A stretch of DNA of 64,000 nt from Enoplolaimus lenunculus (GCA_030248215.1 JASANG010003121.1:1-64000), one strand, 5' to 3'; shown: positions 55,467 through 58,096, numbered from the stretch's first letter. The notes: a model not told the origin generated them from the letters alone. Made by a program: numbers and translations.

Positions 55467-55515
55467 TTTCAGAGTCAAAGACAAAGTTCCGTTTTTGAAA
55501 CCGAAAGAAGAATGA
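7619..55515 (+). CDS. rtn: Reticulon, whole gene, 11 coding exons, 577 aa long form
   Basis: Reticulons are ER membrane proteins that wedge two hydrophobic hairpins into the outer leaflet and curve tubules. Exons: 7619-7910, 8601-8725, 11821-11987, 12320-12407, 13814-13896, 14226-14638, 52015-52222, 52711-52849, 54268-54337, 54915-55020, 55473-55515. They total 1734 nt, all junctions are GT-AG and every phase agrees. Residues 1-389 are Ser/Pro/acidic-rich without a known domain. The reticulon domain is 390-577: VLDVVYWRDP entry, hairpin about 404-439, a loop of exactly 66 residues (440-505), second hairpin about 506-537, then SIPKLYEVYKEPIDQYY. The C-terminus KPKEE fits the KxKxx ER-retrieval pattern. 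The domain is certain; the N-terminal exon set is a best fit and could miss small exons in intron 6. The resemblance to nematode RET-1 is from memory. Confidence 0.95.
8425..8520 (-). mobile_element. B-family hAT-like MITE, one end only
   Basis: Begins CAGGGTGCAACCGTAATTCC with GGTTCCG hexamer repeats, then fades. No second end found before exon 2. Confidence 0.55.
8601..8725 (+). CDS. rtn: Reticulon exon 2
   Basis: Acceptor TATATTTCAG at 8591-8600 and donor GTACGT at 8726. The two leading bases complete the split codon from exon 1, then 41 codons follow (PCQDVSSPENLLISLNGADA..., then a short poly-Gln from CAA repeats, ending HTIH). Ends in phase 0. The Gln run comes from a small CAA microsatellite and is likely length-variable. 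No domain recognised. Confidence 0.72.
9305..9706. mobile_element. F-family hAT-like MITE with ATCGGC repeats
   Basis: 402 bp, inserted in the left arm of the foldback. Exact 8-bp TSD GTAGAAAG on both sides (9297-9304, 9707-9714). Ends TAGTGATGTGC and GCACATCCCTA are inverted with one mismatch. Both subterminal zones are runs of ATCGGC. No coding potential. Confidence 0.88.
9995..10195. mobile_element. K-family MITE, worn, inside the foldback loop
   Basis: Worn copies of both K ends: ATTCTCAATAGTATGTGTAG with ATTAGTGGTGATCAG on the left, TTTGAAAACCTGTTGCC with TACTGGTGATAGG on the right. Confidence 0.55.
11821..11987 (+). CDS. rtn: Reticulon exon 3 (5' edge uncertain)
   Basis: Reads FSTFQDLAYSGGRVNPAF... 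to ...SDDFIK and ends at donor GTGGGT (GT at 11988) in phase 2, which fits exon 4. Two in-frame acceptors, after 11820 and after 11835, would both keep phase 0 from exon 2. The acceptor with the best pyrimidine tract lies further upstream (after 11706), but in the required frame it meets TAA at 11734. It may serve another transcript, or the stop may be real. The 3' edge is firm. Confidence 0.62.
12100..12152 (-). mobile_element. H-family MITE end
   Basis: Contains GACGGACGGCGCCGGACG and, inverted, the H end TAAGGGTGGCGCTATAC. Only one end is present. Confidence 0.5.
12320..12407 (+). CDS. rtn: Reticulon exon 4
   Basis: Acceptor TTATTACAG ends at 12319. The first G completes a Lys codon from exon 3, then ADLVDFSTASKPIHLDPMQ... 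to ...SANLDP. Donor GTACGC at 12408, phase 0. Short acidic/polar exon without a recognised motif. Phase agreement on both sides is the main support. Confidence 0.72.
12465..12560. mobile_element. R-type MITE fragment
   Basis: Has ATATCCGGTTCCGGTAATG and GACATCCGGCTGCG, shared with 52326-52400. Ends not identifiable. Confidence 0.4.
13070..13471. mobile_element. B-family hAT-like MITE (TTCCGG)
   Basis: 402 bp starting CAGGGTGCAAC and ending GTTGCAACCTG. Subterminal ACGGGAACTGGAA and ACCGGAACCGGAAGG repeats. Flanks GCATGAAT and GCATCTAT match 6 of 8. Body shares CACCGAAAAATTCATTTTAA with 22226 and 24440. Confidence 0.85.
13814..13896 (+). CDS. rtn: Reticulon exon 5
   Basis: Acceptor TTCTGTTTAG ends at 13813 and a strong donor GTAAGTAA starts at 13897. 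Reads YEPRLTMSPSDPIQIPMEQ... to ...TGIF plus two bases (phase 2). The split Glu codon completes with the first base of exon 6. No domain recognised. Confidence 0.75.
14226..14638 (+). CDS. rtn: Reticulon exon 6, last N-terminal exon
   Basis: Acceptor CTCTTTTCAG ends at 14225; donor GTAAAG at 14639, phase 1. Codes for 138 residues beginning EPRYSPETSHLMTASDAHA, rich in Asp/Glu, with a Ser-Pro cluster RSPSPSPPGSPCP near the end that looks like a phosphorylation-prone linker before the membrane domain. The largest and most gene-like exon of the N-terminal part. Retention of the following intron would add only GKG before a stop, giving a soluble protein without the membrane domain. Confidence 0.85.
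15650..15760. mobile_element. Worn C-family MITE end
   Basis: GGAACTGGATCAAACC...CAGAATCGGTACAGCAACTT parallels the start of the C element at 23410. No second end seen. Confidence 0.4.
16963..17062. repeat. (TA)-rich simple repeat
   Basis: Imperfect ATAT/GTATAT array of about 100 bp. No further structure. Confidence 0.8.
18882..19252. mobile_element. I-family hAT-like MITE with an extreme G/C core
   Basis: Ends CAGATGTGGATTC and GATTCGCTCGTG parallel the I element at 39781; flanks GAAAATAA and GAAGGTAA match 6 of 8. The shared body AATTGTAAGGTAGGGACC and TTATCATTTTATCA gives way at about 19039 to 200 bases of almost pure G/C homopolymer tracts, not seen to that degree in its relative. Confidence 0.75.
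19616..19812 (+). mobile_element. T-family MITE with TTAGGC-like core
   Basis: Starts GGCCAATGTAAAG and ends ACATGGACC. Core is CCTAAGCCTAAGCGTAAACC and CCAAGCCTAAGCCTAAGCC, the complement of TTAGGC repeats. Flanks GAGTCTGC and GAGTTTGC match 7 of 8. Confidence 0.85.
20592..21223. mobile_element. H-family MITE carrying a 21-bp minisatellite
   Basis: Ends AGGGTTGCGCTATAC and GTACAGCGCAACCCT are inverted with one mismatch. About 20 tandem copies of a 21-bp unit (CCGTCCGTCACCGTGCGGGT + G, with C/G variants) fill 20620-21110. The long open frames here are translations of this unit (21 is a multiple of 3). No clear TSD. Confidence 0.8.
21334..21631. mobile_element. M-family MITE, TA-flanked
   Basis: Inverted ends TGTCGTAGGCCAATCTGCT and AGCAGATTGGCCTACGACA are perfect over 19 bp, each flanked by TA, as in the Tc1/mariner superfamily. 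Internal extra copies of AATCTGCTATTT and AATAGCAGATTGG make nested hairpins. Confidence 0.82.
21810..21958. mobile_element. 149-nt near-perfect hairpin
   Basis: Arms of about 73 nt fold on a minimal loop at CATTTTCAAAATG. Arm landmarks are GTTCACAATAATTTTG, GGTGCCACAAAATATGCTAT and CCTCGTG, each returned inverted with at most a base or two of mismatch. Could be a palindromic MITE or a small-RNA precursor within the intron. Confidence 0.85.
22226..22617. mobile_element. B-family hAT-like MITE (TTCCGG)
   Basis: Starts CTAGGTTCAACCGGAATT, ends CTCCGGTTGCACCCTG. Flanks TCGGGGAT and TCGGCGAT match 7 of 8. Subterminal GGAACCGGAA repeats at both ends; no coding. Confidence 0.88.
23410..23532. mobile_element. 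C-family hAT-like MITE, short form (CGGAAT)
   Basis: 123 bp, CAGAGGGTGTAAAGCGG to GATTGCACTCTG, with (ATCGGA)n on both sides. Flanks CCGGTGGA and CCGTTGGA match 7 of 8. Lacks the 250-bp body of the longer C copies at 30791 and 46133. Confidence 0.88.
23798..24007 (-). mobile_element. T-family MITE with TTAGGC-like core
   Basis: Exact 8-bp TSD AATTCGGT on both sides. Starts GGCCCACGG, ends CTATACATTGGCC; core has TTAGGCTTAGG and CTTACGCTTAGGCTTAGGC. Opposite orientation to the copy at 19616. Confidence 0.88.
24440..24793. mobile_element. B-family hAT-like MITE (TTCCGG)
   Basis: Starts CAGGGTACAACCGG, ends CGGTTGCAACCTG; subterminal CCGGAACCGGAACCGG. Flanks are ATATATAT on both sides, matching but uninformative because the site is simple sequence. 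Confidence 0.87.
24930..25085. mobile_element. J-family MITE
   Basis: Shares GCTCACCTTG, TTTTCTAGGGGTGG, CAAAATTTTTCCA and CCCTTGGCTACGG with 32448-32614. Ends diverged and TSD unclear. Confidence 0.6.
25167..25528. mobile_element. A-family hAT-like MITE (CTCCGG)
   Basis: Starts CAGGGTATAACCGG, ends GCATCCTG, with CACCTCCGGCTCCGGC near the right end. Flanks TTATACAC and CTAGACAC match 6 of 8. Same body as 29891. Confidence 0.82.
26366..27150. repeat. ~790-bp (GTT)n microsatellite with internal order
   Basis: Runs of GTT punctuated by TAG, TAA and CGG triplets in recurring blocks such as GTAGTTGTTGTTGTAATTG. This yields spurious poly-Asn, poly-Gln, poly-Val and poly-Cys frames on both strands; not a gene. 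Confidence 0.95.
27351..27434. mobile_element. Minimal 84-bp B-family MITE
   Basis: Exact 8-bp TSD GTTGTTAC (27343-27350, 27435-27442) around two B ends and nothing else: CAGGGTGCAACCGGAATTCC ... GTAATTCCGGTTGCACCCTG, with TTCCGG hexamers between. Appears to be the smallest unit that moved. Confidence 0.92.
27565..27879. mobile_element. N-family MITE, array member 1
   Basis: Starts CAAGAGTGGATAATCAC and ends GTCATTATCCACTATTG. Inside, CCCGGCACGCG and paired runs of C and G flank a loop. Left flank ATTATAC, right flank GTCATAC. Confidence 0.75.
27887..28231. mobile_element. N-family MITE, array member 2
   Basis: Best-preserved copy: CAAGAGTGGATGATCACTCT and GAGTGATCATCCACTCTTG are inverted, followed by a second inverted zone AAGAGTGTGCAACTGGGTAC. 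Flanked by GTCATAC and TTTATAC, each shared with its neighbour. Confidence 0.85.
28239..28578. mobile_element. N-family MITE, array member 3
   Basis: Same layout with more changes: AACAGTGGATGG start, ATAAGAGTGTACAAGTGGGT, G/C tracts and CAACGCGTGCCAGG, ending CAATCCACTGCTG. Flanks TTTATAC and GTTATAC. Confidence 0.75.
29151..29523. mobile_element. D-family hAT-like MITE (CCGAAT)
   Basis: Exact 8-bp TSD ATGCATTC on both sides. Starts CAGGGTGGCACCGAATCC, ends CTTTGTTGCCACCCTG; (CCGAAT)n in both subterminal zones. Body shares CAACGCAATGCCAG with 44560. Confidence 0.92.
29891..30253. mobile_element. A-family hAT-like MITE (CTCCGG)
   Basis: Starts CAGGGTACAACCGGAGG, ends CCTCCGGTTGCACCCTG. Flanks CTATCACG and CTATCAGG match 7 of 8. 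(CTCCGG)n at both ends with a 200-bp A/T-rich body. Confidence 0.9.
30791..31172. mobile_element. C-family hAT-like MITE (CGGAAT)
   Basis: Exact 8-bp TSD ATTGTGCA on both sides. Starts CAGAGTGCAAAGCGGAAC, ends CCGATTGCACTCTG; (CGGAAT)n near both ends. Confidence 0.92.
31552..31982. mobile_element. K-family MITE with triplicated left end
   Basis: The left end (CCGTATTCTCAAATGTGTCT + AGCACCTATCACCAGTTGAT) occurs three times in tandem, starting near 31552, 31653 and 31768. A single right end follows (AAAACCTACCGCTAACTGAT + GATAGGTGCTATTTGAGAAT). Inner ACCTATCA/TGATAGGT pairs form hairpins. Confidence 0.8.
32166..32245 (+). pseudogene. tRNA-Thr-like sequence
   Basis: D-arm GTTGGTTAGAGCAGC, anticodon arm GCGGA-CTGGTAA-TCCGT with anticodon GGT (Thr), T-arm GGGGTTCGAGCGCCC. 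Acceptor stems do not pair, so it is a tRNA pseudogene or SINE head. Confidence 0.6.
32448..32614. mobile_element. J-family MITE
   Basis: Starts CAGGCCTGTAGCCAGC, ends TTGGCTACGGGCCC; inner GAAAATTTTCTAGGGGTGG. Possible flanks AAACTCAC and GAGCTCAC (6 of 8). Confidence 0.65.
32657..32712. repeat. (TAA)n microsatellite
   Basis: About 18 uninterrupted AAT/TAA triplets. Confidence 0.97.
33280..33658. mobile_element. F-family MITE with ATCGGC repeats
   Basis: Same body as 9305-9706 (GTGAGTATCGGCATCGGCAC; AACTGATATCTTTCTTGCG). Ends AAGGGATGT and CACATCTAAA are worn and no TSD is visible, so it is older. Confidence 0.8.
33976..34150. mobile_element. I-family hAT-like MITE, 175 bp
   Basis: Exact 8-bp TSD CTCAGGTG on both sides. 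Starts CAATGGCCGATCCATGG, ends CTGGATCCGCCACTG, the classic CAGTGGCGGATCC type of hAT end, with G and C runs just inside. Confidence 0.9.
34341..34665. mobile_element. N-family MITE, solitary copy
   Basis: Same layout as the array at 27.6-28.6 kb: TAATAAGGGTGTGCAACTT, CGCGCGTTGCG, C and G tracts, AGTTGCACACTCTTGTTAT, GAGTGATCATCCACTCTTG. Flanked by GTTTTAC on both sides (7 bp). Confidence 0.82.
34815..35081. mobile_element. U-family hAT-like MITE (TTTCGG/TCTCGG)
   Basis: Starts TAGGGATGGGAGTCTCAG, ends CTGAGACCGCCCATCCA. Hexamers TCTCGG and TTTCGG cluster near the left end and inside the right end. Its left 35 bp is tandemly doubled with the preceding GGCTTGACCCGAAGTAGTG. Confidence 0.72.
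35225..35405. mobile_element. Worn J-like MITE
   Basis: CCGTAGCCAG near the left and GGTGACCTGGCTACGGGG at the right are inverted J-type ends with a C-rich run between. Low certainty. Confidence 0.4.
36435..36660. mobile_element. B-family MITE, left half
   Basis: ACAATTTACCGGAACCTGAA, the CATCGAAAAATTAATTTTAA body and GGTATTCACTTTATCTGCTG as in 22226. The right end is absent. Confidence 0.6.
36838..37110. mobile_element. L-family MITE, TTAA-flanked
   Basis: TTAA at 36834-36837 and 37111-37114. Starts GCCCTATTCACACGTGCAAG, ends CACGTGTGAATGGGGC; inner AACTTGCAGCTGCAA palindromes. TTAA flanks suggest a piggyBac-like transposase. Confidence 0.8.
37870..38018. mobile_element. E-family MITE, right part
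   Basis: GTCCAATAGTAATTCGGTGA, CAAATTCCTGTTCG and TTAGTTCCTGTTGGAACCCT match the right end of the E element at 40387. Confidence 0.6.
38099..38205. repeat. (GTT)n microsatellite
   Basis: About 35 GTT triplets ending in GAT. Poly-Val and poly-Thr frames here are artefacts. Confidence 0.97.
38932..39563. mobile_element. D-family hAT-like MITE (CCGAAT), split by a SINE
   Basis: Starts CAGGGTAGCGCCGAATTC, ends CTTTGTTGCTATCCTG. Flanks TGTGGCGA and TGTGGCGG match 7 of 8. A minus-strand SINE interrupts it at about 39028-39290. Confidence 0.85.
39028..39290 (-). mobile_element. SINE inserted in a D-family MITE
   Basis: Minus strand carries the same leader, tRNA-like head (box A GGCGCCGTGGTAGAGTG, box B GAGAGTTCGATCCCC), core and tail (GGTTCCTACCCAGACTG) as the units at 6.2-6.9 kb. 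Confidence 0.82.
39781..40063. mobile_element. I-family hAT-like MITE
   Basis: Exact 8-bp TSD GTGTTTGG on both sides. Starts CAGAAGCGGATCC, ends GGATCCGCTAGTG. Three internal repeats of ATTGTAAGGT...GGGAC...ATTTTA and a G/C run near the right end. Confidence 0.88.
40387..40779. mobile_element. E-family hAT-like MITE (CCTGTT)
   Basis: Exact 8-bp TSD GTTTAGGC on both sides; the target itself looks like a T-type core. Starts CAAGGTTCAACCGGAATTCC, ends CCTGTTGGAATCCTG, with (TTCCTG)n in both subterminal zones. Confidence 0.88.
41005..41135. mobile_element. Worn J-family MITE
   Basis: AACCCAGAGCGAGGTCAC, GATTTCAAGTGGTTTACAAG, GTTGAAACTTTTCCAA and CCCTTGGGCCC follow the J order seen at 32448. Ends not resolved. 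Confidence 0.45.
41169..41740. repeat. 21-bp minisatellite in an H-family MITE remnant
   Basis: Starts at an H-like end (AAGGAGTTGCGCTGTGCG), then about 26 copies of CATTCGTCCGGCGCCGTCCG+T. Variants are ordered in blocks: CCGCCC first, CCGTCC next, then CATTCATC. Open in several frames only because the unit is 21 bp. Confidence 0.9.
42110..42385. mobile_element. L-family MITE
   Basis: TTAA on the left, TTTA on the right. Starts GCCCTATTCACACGTGCAAG, ends ACTTGCATGTGAGAAAAGGGC. Closely similar to 36838. Confidence 0.8.
42526..42821. mobile_element. L-family MITE, diverged
   Basis: Starts GCCCTATTCACACGTGC, ends GGACGTGTGAACGGGGC; several GCTGCAAG/CTTGCAGC palindromes within. Flanks AAA and TTTAAA suggest a TTAA-like site. 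Confidence 0.75.
43207..43281. repeat. (AAT)n joined to (AATAT)n
   Basis: About 12 AAT triplets pass directly into about 8 AATAT pentamers. Confidence 0.95.
43500..43615. mobile_element. V-family MITE, right part
   Basis: TTTAGGCTTAGGCG core followed by GACACTGTTGGGCGACAAGT and CGACGAATTGTCGTAG, matching 44296-44470. A third partial copy lies near 31190-31310. Confidence 0.5.
44296..44470. mobile_element. V-family MITE with TTAGGC-like core
   Basis: Ends CTACGACAATTTGTCGCCCG and TGTCGGGCGACGAATTGT are inverted. Core AAGCTTAAGTGTAAGCC and TATGCCTAAGCC resembles the T family although the ends are unrelated. Confidence 0.65.
44560..44893. mobile_element. D-family hAT-like MITE (CCGAAT)
   Basis: Exact 8-bp TSD GTTGCATG on both sides. 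Starts CAGAGTGGCACC, ends TCTTTGTTGTGACCCTG; (CCGAAT)n at both ends. Confidence 0.92.
44894..45202. repeat. Local tandem duplication interrupted by insertions
   Basis: A 55-bp segment (GTTGCATGAGC ... GGATTATTAATTTTAGCTAT) occurs at 44894-44948 and again at 45147-45202 with a few mismatches. The D and T elements both lie in or beside the first copy. Confidence 0.75.
44946..45134 (+). mobile_element. T-family MITE with TTAGGC-like core
   Basis: Starts GGCCAATGTACAGAACAGGG, ends ATCTTTACATGGGCC; core CCTAAGCCTAAGCTTAAGCG. TSD not visible because it sits at the edge of a local duplication. Confidence 0.8.
46133..46532. mobile_element. C-family hAT-like MITE (CGGAAT)
   Basis: 400 bp, CAGGGTGCAAAGCGGAAC to TCCGATTGCACCCTG. 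Flanks GCGGGAAT and GCGGAAAT match 7 of 8. Body nearly identical to 30791 (GTATTAACAAGTATAAT; TAATAGATAAATGATGCTGA). Confidence 0.9.
47216..47295. repeat. AT-rich simple repeat
   Basis: TATATA with T runs; a similar GTATATAT array is at 47760-47818. Confidence 0.8.
48183..48330 (-). mobile_element. SINE tail fragment
   Basis: Minus strand shows core and tail (TTTTCCAGCTACTCAGTT; GGTTCCTACCTCGACTGAC) with a degraded head. Confidence 0.6.
48531..48668 (-). mobile_element. B-family MITE, one half
   Basis: TTTCACCAATAATATTGC body, then TTTTCCGGTTCCGCTTCCGG and GTAATTCCGGTTGCACTCTG as the end. The partner end is missing. Confidence 0.65.
49131..49200 (+). mobile_element. H-family MITE end
   Basis: AGGGTTGCGCTATACTTTAC followed by GACGGACGGCGCCGG. 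One end only; a seed-like version of the sequence that is expanded at 20592 and 41169. Similar worn ends lie near 14088 and 36092. Confidence 0.65.
50207..50809. mobile_element. S-family MITE, TA-flanked, carrying a T element
   Basis: Ends CTGTAGTGACCCGAAT and ATTCGGGTCACTACAG are perfect inverted repeats, each flanked by TA (mariner-like). The T element at 50376-50572 is nested inside. Confidence 0.82.
50376..50572 (+). mobile_element. T-family MITE nested in S
   Basis: Flanks GAGTCACA and GATTCACA match 7 of 8. Core TTAAGCCTAAAGCCTAAGCG and CCTAAGCCTCAGCC. Ends CGCCAATGTTTAGAACAG and ATACATGGGCC. Confidence 0.82.
50983..51200. mobile_element. K-family MITE
   Basis: Ends CCCATATTCTCAAATGTGTG and GTTTGAGAATATGGG inverted, each with an inner ATCACCAGTTGATGAT or CTAACTGATGAT hairpin. 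TSD not resolved. Confidence 0.78.
51236..51617. mobile_element. E-like hAT MITE
   Basis: Exact 8-bp TSD TCTCATGG on both sides. Starts CAGGGTTCCGTCGGAATTCC, ends TTCCGGTTAGAACCCTG. Hexamers GATTCCG at the left and TTCCGCTTCCAGTTCCG at the right. Lies 350 bp upstream of the candidate short-form start. Confidence 0.88.
51969..52222 (+). CDS. rtn: Possible reticulon short-form first exon (203 aa product)
   Basis: Directly upstream of the exon 7 acceptor the same frame stays open to an ATG at 51969. It would encode MACISDCIIAQLPAS followed by VLDVVYW. Continuing through exons 8-11 this makes 612 nt, 203 residues, close to the size of vertebrate RTN-C forms (about 199). Vertebrate short forms use a separate promoter inside the gene. 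Here the exon would be contiguous with the membrane-domain exon, with a TATTTATAC stretch just upstream. An in-frame ATG so near an acceptor can also arise by chance. Confidence 0.4.
52015..52222 (+). CDS. rtn: Reticulon exon 7: first hairpin of the reticulon domain
   Basis: Acceptor TGCCTGCTTCAG ends at 52014; donor GTGAGT at 52223. Codes for VLDVVYWRDPRISGAVLAVM through NPFK. The YWRDP entry, the 36-residue hydrophobic hairpin and the SFRLYKAV...TDEGNPF exit are diagnostic of reticulons. Its 208-nt length equals, as I remember, that of the matching vertebrate RTN exon, so the intron position looks ancient. Phase 1 in, phase 2 out. Confidence 0.97.
52326..52400. mobile_element. R-type MITE fragment in intron 7
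   Basis: ATATCCAGTTGACATCCGGC and GCTCTGGTTCCGG share motifs with 12465. Ends unclear. Confidence 0.4.
52711..52849 (+). CDS. rtn: Reticulon exon 8: most of the 66-residue loop
   Basis: Acceptor TTATTTTAAG ends at 52710; donor GTACTG at 52850. The first base completes Lys, then PYLEKDMNIPTAKAHEHVD through FLVENIVDSLK. This is the hydrophilic loop between hairpins (the region called Nogo-66 in RTN4). HATRGANRLK resembles nematode RET-1 more than the vertebrate version, from memory. 139 nt, ends in phase 0. Confidence 0.97.
53200..53775. repeat. 19-bp minisatellite in intron 8
   Basis: About 29 copies of GGTTTATTTTTGCGTTTCC with variants (CATTTCC, CTACATTTCC, short TTTTCC). Because 19 is not a multiple of 3, the phenylalanine-rich frames shift between copies and are not a gene. 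Confidence 0.92.
54268..54337 (+). CDS. rtn: Reticulon exon 9: start of second hairpin
   Basis: Acceptor CTGTGTTTTTCAG ends at 54267; donor GTAAGT at 54338. 70 nt coding FGAVLWALTYVGSWFSGIAL plus III and one base. The LTYVGSWF motif is among the most conserved in reticulons and forms the first leg of the second membrane hairpin. Confidence 0.97.
54433..54693. repeat. Two-copy tandem repeat in intron 9
   Basis: A unit of about 128 bp (GAGTTCTCGTGTTGTATTGA ... GGTATGGAAATTATAGACAC) occurs twice, nearly identical, with remnants of a third start. Confidence 0.9.
54735..54800 (+). mobile_element. tRNA-like SINE head
   Basis: GCCGCATGGCGGAGTGGTAG resembles a class II tRNA D-arm, followed by ATCGACCACAACCGG. 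Not a complete tRNA. Confidence 0.4.
54915..55020 (+). CDS. rtn: Reticulon exon 10: end of second hairpin and amphipathic tail
   Basis: Acceptor TTGTTTTCAG ends at 54914; donor GTGAGT at 55021. 106 nt coding ATIAIFSIPKLYEVYKEPID and QYYSVAETKANEVISQ. The FSIPKLYE motif after the hairpin is diagnostic. The following helix matches the amphipathic helix that reticulons need to bend membranes. Phase 1 in, phase 2 out. Confidence 0.97.
55378..55468. repeat. (ATT)n microsatellite at the last acceptor
   Basis: About 30 ATT/TTA triplets ending four bases before the exon 11 acceptor, so the repeat forms the pyrimidine-containing tract of that splice site. Confidence 0.95.
55473..55515 (+). CDS. rtn: Reticulon exon 11: C-terminus and stop
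   Basis: Acceptor ATTTTTCAG ends at 55472, directly after an (ATT)n microsatellite. Completes Gln and codes VKDKVPFLKPKEE then TGA. The basic-acidic end KPKEE aligns with KRKAE of vertebrate RTN4 and has Lys at -3 and -5, fitting a KxKxx retrieval signal. Confidence 0.95.
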
Positions 55516-55779
55516 GATTACGTACAGAAGATGTACCCGTTTTTACAATTAAGGGTTCTACTATTCATCAACGAAGCTGTCGCGTATGATGTCAAGGTAC
55601 TTTTATAGTTACCTGCTGTAGGCTACGCCCAGTGACCTGAGCTAAGATTTCATTTTGGAAGTCGTGGGTTATAACCTGATTTCAAAAGTTTCGCATCCTG
55701 AAGAGCGGTAGAAATTTTATTAATATTAGGGCTTATATTTTGAAAAATGTGTATTGCAACAATTGTCAGTTTAGTAACC

Positions 55780-56213
55780 GGTTTTCAAACTCACTAACAA
55801 TTTCGGCTGGTGAACTCAAAATAATTGGTACAGGAGTAGTGCAAATCATATGCGAAAAATTTGGCTGAATTTTGTGATTCAGCATTCACAGGTACAGTTA
55901 TCGACAAGACCTATCGCCTGATGGTGGCTACTGTATTGACCCGAATAAGAAGGGGGTAATAAGAGGGGGGTTCCCATTTTGAGTCTTAATCAATATGAGT
56001 CCGTATCCCTAATAAGAGTCCGTAAAAGGGTAGAGCCCCGAAACCCTAATCAGAGTCCATAAATGTCAATTATCCCTAATTGTAGCGCATAAAAATAAAT
56101 AACAGTCTGTAACCGAATAACAAGGGGGGTATCCTCTGGAGAGGCCAAATAAATATCAGTCCCCCTTCGTATTCTGGTCACTTCAGTACACACACATTTG
56201 AGATTACGGGCGC
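55780..56213. mobile_element. K-family MITE interrupted by an S element
   Basis: Body ACCGGTTTTCAAACTCACTA ... AAGACCTATCGCCTGATGG is continued after the S insertion by CACACATTTGAGATTACGGG. Confidence 0.65.
55931..56186. mobile_element. S-family MITE, TA-flanked
   Basis: CTGTATTGACCCGAATAAG and TATTCTGGTCACTTCAG inverted with mismatches, TA on each side. Internal repeats of GAGTCCGTA/GAGTCCATA. Longer relative at 50207. Confidence 0.75.
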
Positions 56214-56324
56214 TGAATCTCGAAGATTATTCTTAAACATGTACTTACAAGTGCCTCTGATGCCATATCTAAAATTATGGGGATATATTTTTTCTTATCC
56301 ACGTGGTTTAGCATCATCATCATC

Positions 56325-56570
56325 GGTTGGTGATAGGTCGAGTAATTTTTGAACCGGTAAATCCTGTTGTTGAGTTGAACTGTGAATTGCACTCGTTTTC
56401 TAAACTGAATTGGACTCGTTTTCGTATCTCAATTTTCAATATAAATGTGTGACATTTTGTAGTTGGAAATGATTTTGTATTTGTTTCGACGCAATAGTTT
56501 TTGTTTGAAAACCTATCGCTAAGTGATGATGATGATGATGATGATGATGATAAGCTGTCATTTTTTTAAT
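56325..56570. mobile_element. Worn K-family MITE with (GAT)n
   Basis: GGTTGGTGATAGGTCGAGTA at left and TTTGAAAACCTATCGCTAAG at right; its inner GATGAT has expanded into nine GAT triplets at 56525-56552. Confidence 0.6.
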
Positions 56571-56919
56571 AATTTTGGGTTTAGGCTTAAGCTTAGTTTA
56601 GGTGTAGCATTACTGAAGGTCGACAGCGCCGGGTCGAACTATAAAAGTACCTGGGCATTATTGTTTTTTGTCTACTGTATTGTGTGAAATACTTTCATAA
56701 AAGCATAAATATTGATTGTTTTTGATACACTTGTTGGTTATTTTTGTGTATTTTAAATGTAGCTTTGTTGGTATAAACGTTAGCTAACTGTGGCATGCTT
56801 AGTATAGTCACCTGGTTAATCGGTAAATGTCTGTTTAAGGTTTGAAAAGTTTTTGCCAGTTTACACTGTCTTCCAAGCGTAGATACAGAGGGGTGACGAT
56901 TTCGGCGTAAATGGTTTTG

Positions 56920-57140
56920 CAATTACTTCAATTTTTGGTTAATAAACTGTTTCTGATATATTTTCGCAAAGTTAATGATGAAATAGCGGAAAATTCGCGT
57001 AAACCGTTTCATGGCAAATTTTCTTAAAAAATCCAACTGTAATATGAAAATTATTTCAAATTTCGGTCATGTTTCTGGTCTGGTTCCTGCAAACAAATTC
57101 AATTCCTGAGGCAAAATATAGCTTATATTGGAACTTTGGT
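56920..57140. mobile_element. Worn E-family MITE, right part
   Basis: AATTACTTCAATTTTTGGTT, TAATAAACTGTTTCTG, TTTCTTAAAAAATCCAACTG and CAAATTCAATTCCTG follow the E body order at 40560-40770. Confidence 0.55.
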
Positions 57141-57654
57141 AACGATTTGCCCCTTTATGGGCCTAAATTATAAGAAATTTTGCAACTGGTTAAGTTGCGA
57201 ATCTATTTTGAAACTAACTATCGCCAGAGTATGTAGATGTAATCAGAGGCATAGCCACGGTTTCATATAAGTAGGTTACTACTTTGGATACGAGTAAAAA
57301 TTAGTGCCATATTTAGGAAATGTAATTCTAAAGCTTGTAAGAGTGCGTATTTTTAGCGTTTGTTCTCGAAGTTCAGGGATTTATGTTGAAAGTGAATATT
57401 TTACCCCCCTGAAAGTTATGTTGTTTATGGTTTTAGTAAAATGCTTTTAATATATTTTTGTATTGTTGGCTTTACGTGCTATTGTTTCTAATTTAAATTG
57501 TTTTTGAAATAATAAAATAGTCGGCGGAATTAAAATTCTAAAGGTGGTTCGTTAGTTGTAGAAAGTTTGCAGTTGAACATTGACAAGGGCAGGTTTGAGA
57601 GATGTGGTTGTATAGTTTGGCAATTGGTTATATGGTCCATGTTAATTCTGAAGG

Positions 57655-57795
57655 CCAGACTACTATAAGCTTAAGCCTTTTAGCTGAAGCTTAATCTTTA
57701 AGCGTAAGCTTGGACTTAAGTCTATACGTAGGTGGGACCATGTAAACCGTAGGATCCTGCCTACTAAGCTTAAGGCTAATTGTAAGCGTTCCAGT
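57655..57795. mobile_element. Worn T-like element
   Basis: Strings of TAAGCTTAAGCC, AATCTTTAAGCGTAAGC and TACTAAGCTTAAGGC without clear ends. Confidence 0.4.
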
Positions 57796-58096
57796 CCTTA
57801 GGAACGTCCCAGTCCCTAAGTACTTCGCTTCGTGTCTTTCAGAAGGCCCTTATAATTAATGCCGGCCGGTCCCGTAGTCGTATGAGAATGCGAGCCAAGT
57901 GCCTATCAACGTAAGAGTTCCTTAGTTTTTAAGAGAGCTCATCAGCCCAAGGTGAAACCGCTGAAGCGAGGCCATCATGTCTCTGGTCCTAAGAGTATTT
58001 TAGTGTTTTTTTAAATCCATCCGTTCTAATTATGTGTGATATATGCCGTTGTTGTGGCTGAAACATTGTCTGTCATTGCGTTCCGGTTTGAGAGTA

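Larger units (their letters stand above)
55516..57516 (+). other. Candidate 3' UTR region of reticulon
   Basis: No further coding is seen after the stop. AATAAA hexamers occur at 56094-56099 and 57511-57516. The first lies inside a mobile element, so the real polyadenylation site cannot be chosen from sequence. Confidence 0.25.

Noticed and set aside
57840-58020. rRNA-like look (AAGTGCC, GAAACCGCTGAAGC)
   Set aside because: No recognisable rRNA helix or conserved block; the likeness is superficial.
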